A stretch of 9,940 nucleotides of DNA from Bacillota bacterium (GTDB lineage: Bacteria > Bacillota > Clostridia > Acetivibrionales > DSM-1351). The position numbers and the translations under genes are program-made. Below the pieces are notes generated by a model that searched no databases, had not been told where the DNA came from, and worked only from the letters and a program-made list of their open reading frames with translations. Location: contig JAEWCZ010000028.1 of the NCBI GenBank assembly GCA_023390335.1, positions 1 to 9,940 of the forward strand, given 5' to 3'. Numbering within the stretch: position 1 is the stretch's first letter; the number at the start of each line of letters is the position of its first letter. Shown one piece after another: positions 6,543 through 9,940 of the stretch.

Positions 6543-7834
6543 TGGATAAGTATATAAATATGCTTATTAAGAAAAATACAGATAAAAATGAAGGATATTC
6601 CTGGGTAATGAGGGAAGAAGTCTATATACCAATTGTTAGAACCTATTTGTCTATTACTAAAAGATCACATTTTTTATTACCTCTTTTAGATGAGATTACA
6701 CTTAGACTATTGGCTGAAGGAGTTAATGAAATATCAGAAATATCTAAGATTTTAGGAATTGATAGAAAACTGTTAGAGATAACGATAGCGGATTTATATA
6801 TAAAGGGTCTTATTTATTGTTCAGCGGATAGGTGTACTTTGCAGACTACAGGAAAAGCTGCATTACAAAAGTTGCAAGTTATACAAAGGAAAAAAGATAT
6901 CCTGAGAAACATATATTTTGATCCTATAAATAGAAAAGTATTACCAGAATTTAATAATTTGCAATTAATAAATAATGCAAATGATAATGATAAAAAAGTA
7001 GAAACCGAATATGAACTAGAAAGAATTGATATATTTCGTGGAAATATGGATGTTATTAATCAAATTTTTTTAGAGGAAATGGATATCTATAATGATAAAA
7101 CAAAAGCTGAACCAGATGAATTGTTAAGCATTGATGGTATAGAAAGTGTTTCTGTTAAATTTATAAAAATTCCTATAGATGTTTATGTAAGTAATAGTGG
7201 AAGAGATATTGATATTTTGCCCATCAATAAAGAGATGGATTCACTATTTAATGACTATAAAACTGAGATTATAGAACAGATTAGAAAGCATAAATTATTT
7301 AAGAAAGACTTGTATAGTTATCCAGTGGAGGAAAAATATGAGAATCCATCGTATACAATAAACTCCAAAATAACGGAAGGTTTACTGAAACATAAAAAAA
7401 GCAAATGGGAAGAGAATGAGTTAAAAAATTTTTTCAATAAAGAGATTTTGGAAAACAGAAAGTTATTCGATGATGAATTTGATATAATGCTAAGATATTT
7501 ATCTGATTGTTCTGAAAAAATAATACTTAAAATATCACATTTAGATGAATGGTACAACAAAGAGCTATTAAATAAAATAATTTCATTAGTAGGTGTTAGC
7601 AAATTAGATTCAATTTATTACGCATCATGCAAACAGATTAATAAGTGTATAAAATATTTAGAAAGAAATACTCCTAAGTTAAAATCAAAGATACAAATTG
7701 AATTACATAATGATTATATTGGAATTTGTTTCGATAACAAATATATTTTAAAAGGGATACCTGAGAATATAAAAGTTTTAGATGAAGATACCTATATTCA
7801 TAAACTTAACTTTTATCTGGTATGTAATGAATAG
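6542..7834 (+). CDS. Winged-helix protein with degenerate phospholipase D-like C-terminus (MkoB-like)
   Basis: A 430-residue protein starting at GTG 6542, overlapping the kinase-helicase stop by one base, so the two are almost certainly made together. Residues about 45-112 look like a winged helix-turn-helix (LRLLAEGVNEISEISKILGI, then a recognition-type helix and a wing ending in TTGKAAL). The middle is charged and unrecognised. The C-terminus (about 310-430) has the alternating strands and helices of a PLD-family domain, and IELHNDYIGICFDNKYILKG (386-405) sits where HxKx4DxxxxxxGS is expected. H389 is kept, but the lysine is Asp391, the aspartate spacing is off by two and the GS/GN pair is lost, so nuclease activity is doubtful. 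In type I Mokosh the partner of the kinase-helicase is a PLD nuclease, which supports an MkoB-like role. The PLD assignment is inference; the operon link is firm. Confidence 0.65.
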   Translation: MDKYINMLIKKNTDKNEGYSWVMREEVYIPIVRTYLSITKRSHFLLPLLDEITLRLLAEGVNEISEISKILGIDRKLLEITIADLYIKGLIYCSADRCTLQTTGKAALQKLQVIQRKKDILRNIYFDPINRKVLPEFNNLQLINNANDNDKKVETEYELERIDIFRGNMDVINQIFLEEMDIYNDKTKAEPDELLSIDGIESVSVKFIKIPIDVYVSNSGRDIDILPINKEMDSLFNDYKTEIIEQIRKHKLFKKDLYSYPVEEKYENPSYTINSKITEGLLKHKKSKWEENELKNFFNKEILENRKLFDDEFDIMLRYLSDCSEKIILKISHLDEWYNKELLNKIISLVGVSKLDSIYYASCKQINKCIKYLERNTPKLKSKIQIELHNDYIGICFDNKYILKGIPENIKVLDEDTYIHKLNFYLVCNE

Positions 7835-7935
7835 ACTGTTAAAAGTATCGGAGTTGTATTATCTTTTATAGAATTTAATTTTTATTTTTATTCGTAGATA
7901 AATAAGTAAAATGCGATTTTTCTGAAAGGATACAT

Positions 7936-8688
7936 ATGAGTAAAAGAAAATTTGAATTATACCAACAATCTATATCTGATGAATTCAAAGCAATCCAAGA
8001 TAGAGTTCGTAATATAATTGGAAGTAGTCATTGGGGGGAGGAAGGTAGATATAAAGAAATTATTTTTATGAATATTATTAGAAGGTTTTTACCTAAACAT
8101 TTATCGGTTGGTAGTGGATTTGTTATAAGCCCTAACGATGAATTATCAACGCAAATTGACATTATAATTTACGATAGTAGGTTCCCTTTAATATTTTCAG
8201 AAAGTGATTTTGTAATTTGTTCATATCAAAATGTTGTAGGGATTATAGAAATTAAAACCAAAATATATTTAAATCAACTTGAAGAGATTATTGAGAAAGC
8301 GCATCGCAATGGAGAATTAATAGGAAATCATATATTCAACGGTATTTTTGCATATGATAATCAATTTGATTTGGCTGATACTAGTAAAGCGAGTAGTATA
8401 AGGTTAAAAGAAGTATTAGAAAAAAATAAAGGCTTTGTTAATCATATCTCATTTGGTGAGAATTTTTTTGTTCGTTATTGGGAAAAACAAAATAAAAATT
8501 ATTATTCCATATATAGAATAGAAAAATTTTCATTTCCTTACTTTATTTTAAACATTCTAGAAATATCATATCGCATATCAATGGATAACAATGATGAATC
8601 TATATCGAAAATAGATTTCATCTCTAATTATTTATATGGTATCGAAGATGGAAAAGAAAATTATAAAATTTATGATATTTTAGTTTAG
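7936..8688 (+). CDS. DUF6602-like protein with PD-(D/E)XK nuclease core
   Basis: A 250-residue protein starting at ATG 7936 with AAAGGA (7925-7930) at 5-base spacing. The N-terminal half follows the pattern of DUF6602 proteins: GEEGRYKE (34-41), a helix RRFLPKHLSVGSGFV (49-63), then QIDIIIYD (73-80) and GIIEIKTK (102-109). The set E41 or E36, D75 and E105-x-K107 is the arrangement of a restriction-endonuclease-like PD-(D/E)XK active site, so DNA or RNA cleavage is likely. DUF6602 proteins are often met in defence islands; their target is not known to me. The gene is 101 bases after the winged-helix/PLD-like gene and 27 bases before the recombinase-like gene, all in the same direction, so it forms a pair with the latter and may belong to one long operon. 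The C-terminal half has no motif I recognise. Confidence 0.75.
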   Translation: MSKRKFELYQQSISDEFKAIQDRVRNIIGSSHWGEEGRYKEIIFMNIIRRFLPKHLSVGSGFVISPNDELSTQIDIIIYDSRFPLIFSESDFVICSYQNVVGIIEIKTKIYLNQLEEIIEKAHRNGELIGNHIFNGIFAYDNQFDLADTSKASSIRLKEVLEKNKGFVNHISFGENFFVRYWEKQNKNYYSIYRIEKFSFPYFILNILEISYRISMDNNDESISKIDFISNYLYGIEDGKENYKIYDILV

Positions 8689-8715
8689 GTGATTATTATA
8701 TGAGGAGACTATAAT

Positions 8716-9711
8716 ATGAAATCAATATTGGAGCAATTTAGAGACGATTATTACAGTAGTTTTGGCGAAAAATATGAAAATCATGTCAATAAGTTTATTG
8801 AATATTTACGACACATTGACAAATTGAATGCACCTACCAAAATCGATTTAGGTGATGTAAAAAACTGTGTTAAATATTATTCCGAAATAGGAAAAATAAA
8901 CTATCGTGCATCTATGGAGTCTCATTTAGAATCAATAAAAAGTTTTTATGATTATCTTAGAGAAAATGGTAAAGCAAGTGACATTTTTACTCAAATAAAT
9001 TATGAGAATTATAAAAATGAAATATTTGATTACTGTAATTTAGAAGAAGGAAGCGAAAGAAAAATTTTTTCAACTGATACAATTAAGGAGATTCTTGCAA
9101 AATTAGATTCTGATCTAGAAAGAAACTCAGAACAATTAATAAAAAAAAGAGAAACTGAAAGGTATTATCAAAGGCAGGTATTGCGCTTATTCATAAAACT
9201 TACATTAATAGCACCTGCTAAAAAGTCTGTAATCTGTAATTTGCAATTTTCGGATTTTTCTGAAGATTATAGAACCGTTACAATCAATAATACGACTATT
9301 CGTATACCTAATGGATTAAGAAACAATCTGTTAGTTGCTATAAATATTGCCCAAGAAATATGCAAAAACGAGCCGCAGAGATATGATAAAGTATTACCTT
9401 ATGTATACAAAGGAAATTTTACAAATACGGCTTTGAATTCTTGGTTCTGTACGTTTCTTAAAGAATATTGCATTTTAGACATTGATAAGACTAAAGATTC
9501 ATATGAATTAGAACCGATAATGAAGAGTACAATTAAATTTATGGTTGAACGAATGGCAAATCCAGCTGTTATATCAAAAATTAGTGGTATAAAGATAGCT
9601 ACTTTGGAGTCTACATATTACACAAATATTGAAAATTTTCATTATACAGAAACTATAGATGATGCAATCAACTGGGAAATAGCAAAAAATGATTACTACA
9701 ATTATATATAA
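8716..9711 (+). CDS. Tyrosine recombinase-like protein lacking catalytic residues
   Basis: A 331-residue protein starting at ATG 8716 with GAGGAG (8702-8707) at 8-base spacing. Residues about 1-100 resemble the helical SAM-like core-binding domain of phage integrases (FIEYLRHIDK, then SHLESIKSFYDYLRENGK). Residues about 118-303 follow the catalytic-domain layout: LTLIAPAKKSVICNLQFSDF (162-181) stands where integrases have TGLRxSExxxLxWxDI, followed by a strand pattern TVTINNTTIRIP. IMKSTIKFMVERMANPAVIS (268-287) stands for the HxLRHTFAxxxxxxG box, and ESTYYT (298-303) for the final T-x-x-Y. The box I arginine, the H-x-x-R pair and the second histidine are all replaced; only a tyrosine near the end remains. 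It is therefore probably a DNA-binding protein rather than an integrase. It is translated right after the DUF6602-like nuclease and may guide or regulate it. The fold call is by eye. Confidence 0.6.
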   Translation: MKSILEQFRDDYYSSFGEKYENHVNKFIEYLRHIDKLNAPTKIDLGDVKNCVKYYSEIGKINYRASMESHLESIKSFYDYLRENGKASDIFTQINYENYKNEIFDYCNLEEGSERKIFSTDTIKEILAKLDSDLERNSEQLIKKRETERYYQRQVLRLFIKLTLIAPAKKSVICNLQFSDFSEDYRTVTINNTTIRIPNGLRNNLLVAINIAQEICKNEPQRYDKVLPYVYKGNFTNTALNSWFCTFLKEYCILDIDKTKDSYELEPIMKSTIKFMVERMANPAVISKISGIKIATLESTYYTNIENFHYTETIDDAINWEIAKNDYYNYI

Positions 9712-9783
9712 GGCCAGCTTCCCATTATGTTTATGAAGTAAAGCCTGGCACATAGGCGAATTTGAATTTGTGGGGTATAAAGA

Positions 9784-9940
9784 ATGATTCAAGGGATTGC
9801 TATTTTCGGGCTGAATGGAGGCGGGAAGTCGACTCTAACTCATGCGTTAGCAAAACAAATAGGTTATTTTGAGATGGATGTGGAAGATTATTATTTTCCT
9901 GAGCAAAGAGAATCAAGAAAATGGGCTTTAGAAAATAACA
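9784..9940 (+). CDS. P-loop kinase / AAA-type ATP-binding protein, N-terminal part (partial)
   Basis: The first 52 codons of a gene that runs off the window. ATG 9784 has GGGG (9772-9775) upstream at 8 bases. The start MIQGIAIFGLNGGGKSTLTH contains a full Walker A motif (G9 to S16), followed by a helix and the strand YFEMDVEDYYF (28-38), in which an acidic DVED could bind substrate or Mg2+. This is the beginning of a small adenylate/shikimate kinase-like or uncharacterised AAA-family nucleoside kinase. It is not a copy of the kinase at 1497. Its base composition is somewhat richer in G and C than its left neighbours, suggesting a different origin. It begins 72 bases after the recombinase-like gene. 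Confidence 0.75.
   Translation, partial: MIQGIAIFGLNGGGKSTLTHALAKQIGYFEMDVEDYYFPEQRESRKWALENN

Noticed and set aside
7318..7602. Minus-strand 94-codon frame inside the winged-helix gene
   Set aside because: Serine- and leucine-rich translation typical of the complement of an AT-rich gene; the + strand frame is continuous and coupled to the kinase-helicase.
7854..7874. Promoter in the gap before the DUF6602-like gene (TTGTAT with TATAGAAT)
   Set aside because: The boxes are too close together for a normal spacer, so I could not support an independent promoter.
8716..9711. Functional integrase of the island
   Set aside because: The box I arginine, HxxR and second histidine positions are all substituted, so recombination chemistry is not expected, although the general fold may be kept.
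9713..9749. Hairpin between the recombinase-like gene and the last kinase, considered as terminator
   Set aside because: The stem is only 8 bp with a bulge and a 20-base loop, and no T-run follows; not convincing.

Overview
The window looks like low-GC Bacillota, most likely a gut-type clostridium near Ruminococcus/Oscillospiraceae. This rests on the C-terminal end of elongation factor Ts at the left edge, strong AGGAGG-type ribosome binding sites and strongly AT-rich codon use. The genus is a guess from the style of the EF-Ts tail. The tsf end (1-179) has a more balanced, host-like base composition and is followed by its own rho-independent terminator (202-235). Everything after it is visibly more AT-rich and consists of accessory genes, all on the + strand.

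Region 1 (about 240-820) is a 580-base stretch with no intact gene. It starts with a cluster of short direct and inverted repeats (254-341) that resembles integrase-binding or attachment-site DNA. I see nothing in 342-479. A broken C-terminus of a serine recombinase follows (about 480-626), then a near-perfect 18-bp hairpin (679-716). Region 2 (821-2563) is a graveyard of defence genes. A small membrane protein is truncated and joined out of frame to the C-terminal half of an AbiH-family abortive-infection protein. Next comes a P-loop kinase with no standard start codon, whose 3' end runs into a 5'-truncated SAVED-domain (CBASS-effector-type) fragment closed by a terminator.

Region 3 (2649-7834) is the intact core. 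A good promoter leads to a polytopic membrane protein, then a 1053-residue fusion of a Hanks-type Ser/Thr kinase with an UPF1-like superfamily 1 helicase. That gene overlaps by one base with a 430-residue winged-helix protein whose C-terminus looks like a phospholipase D domain lacking its HKD catalytic motif. The pairing of a kinase-helicase with a PLD-like partner is the layout of type I Mokosh anti-phage systems. The missing catalytic residues and the extra membrane protein make it atypical.

Region 4 (7936-9711) is a tightly spaced pair: a DUF6602-like protein with a PD-(D/E)XK-type nuclease core, and a protein that reads like a tyrosine recombinase that has lost its catalytic residues. 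The pair may be an independent defence module or may supply the nuclease for the Mokosh-like operon. The window ends in the first 52 codons of a second P-loop kinase (9784-9940). Overall this is a defence-gene hotspot beside a conserved translation gene, with several decayed systems and one or two intact candidates.
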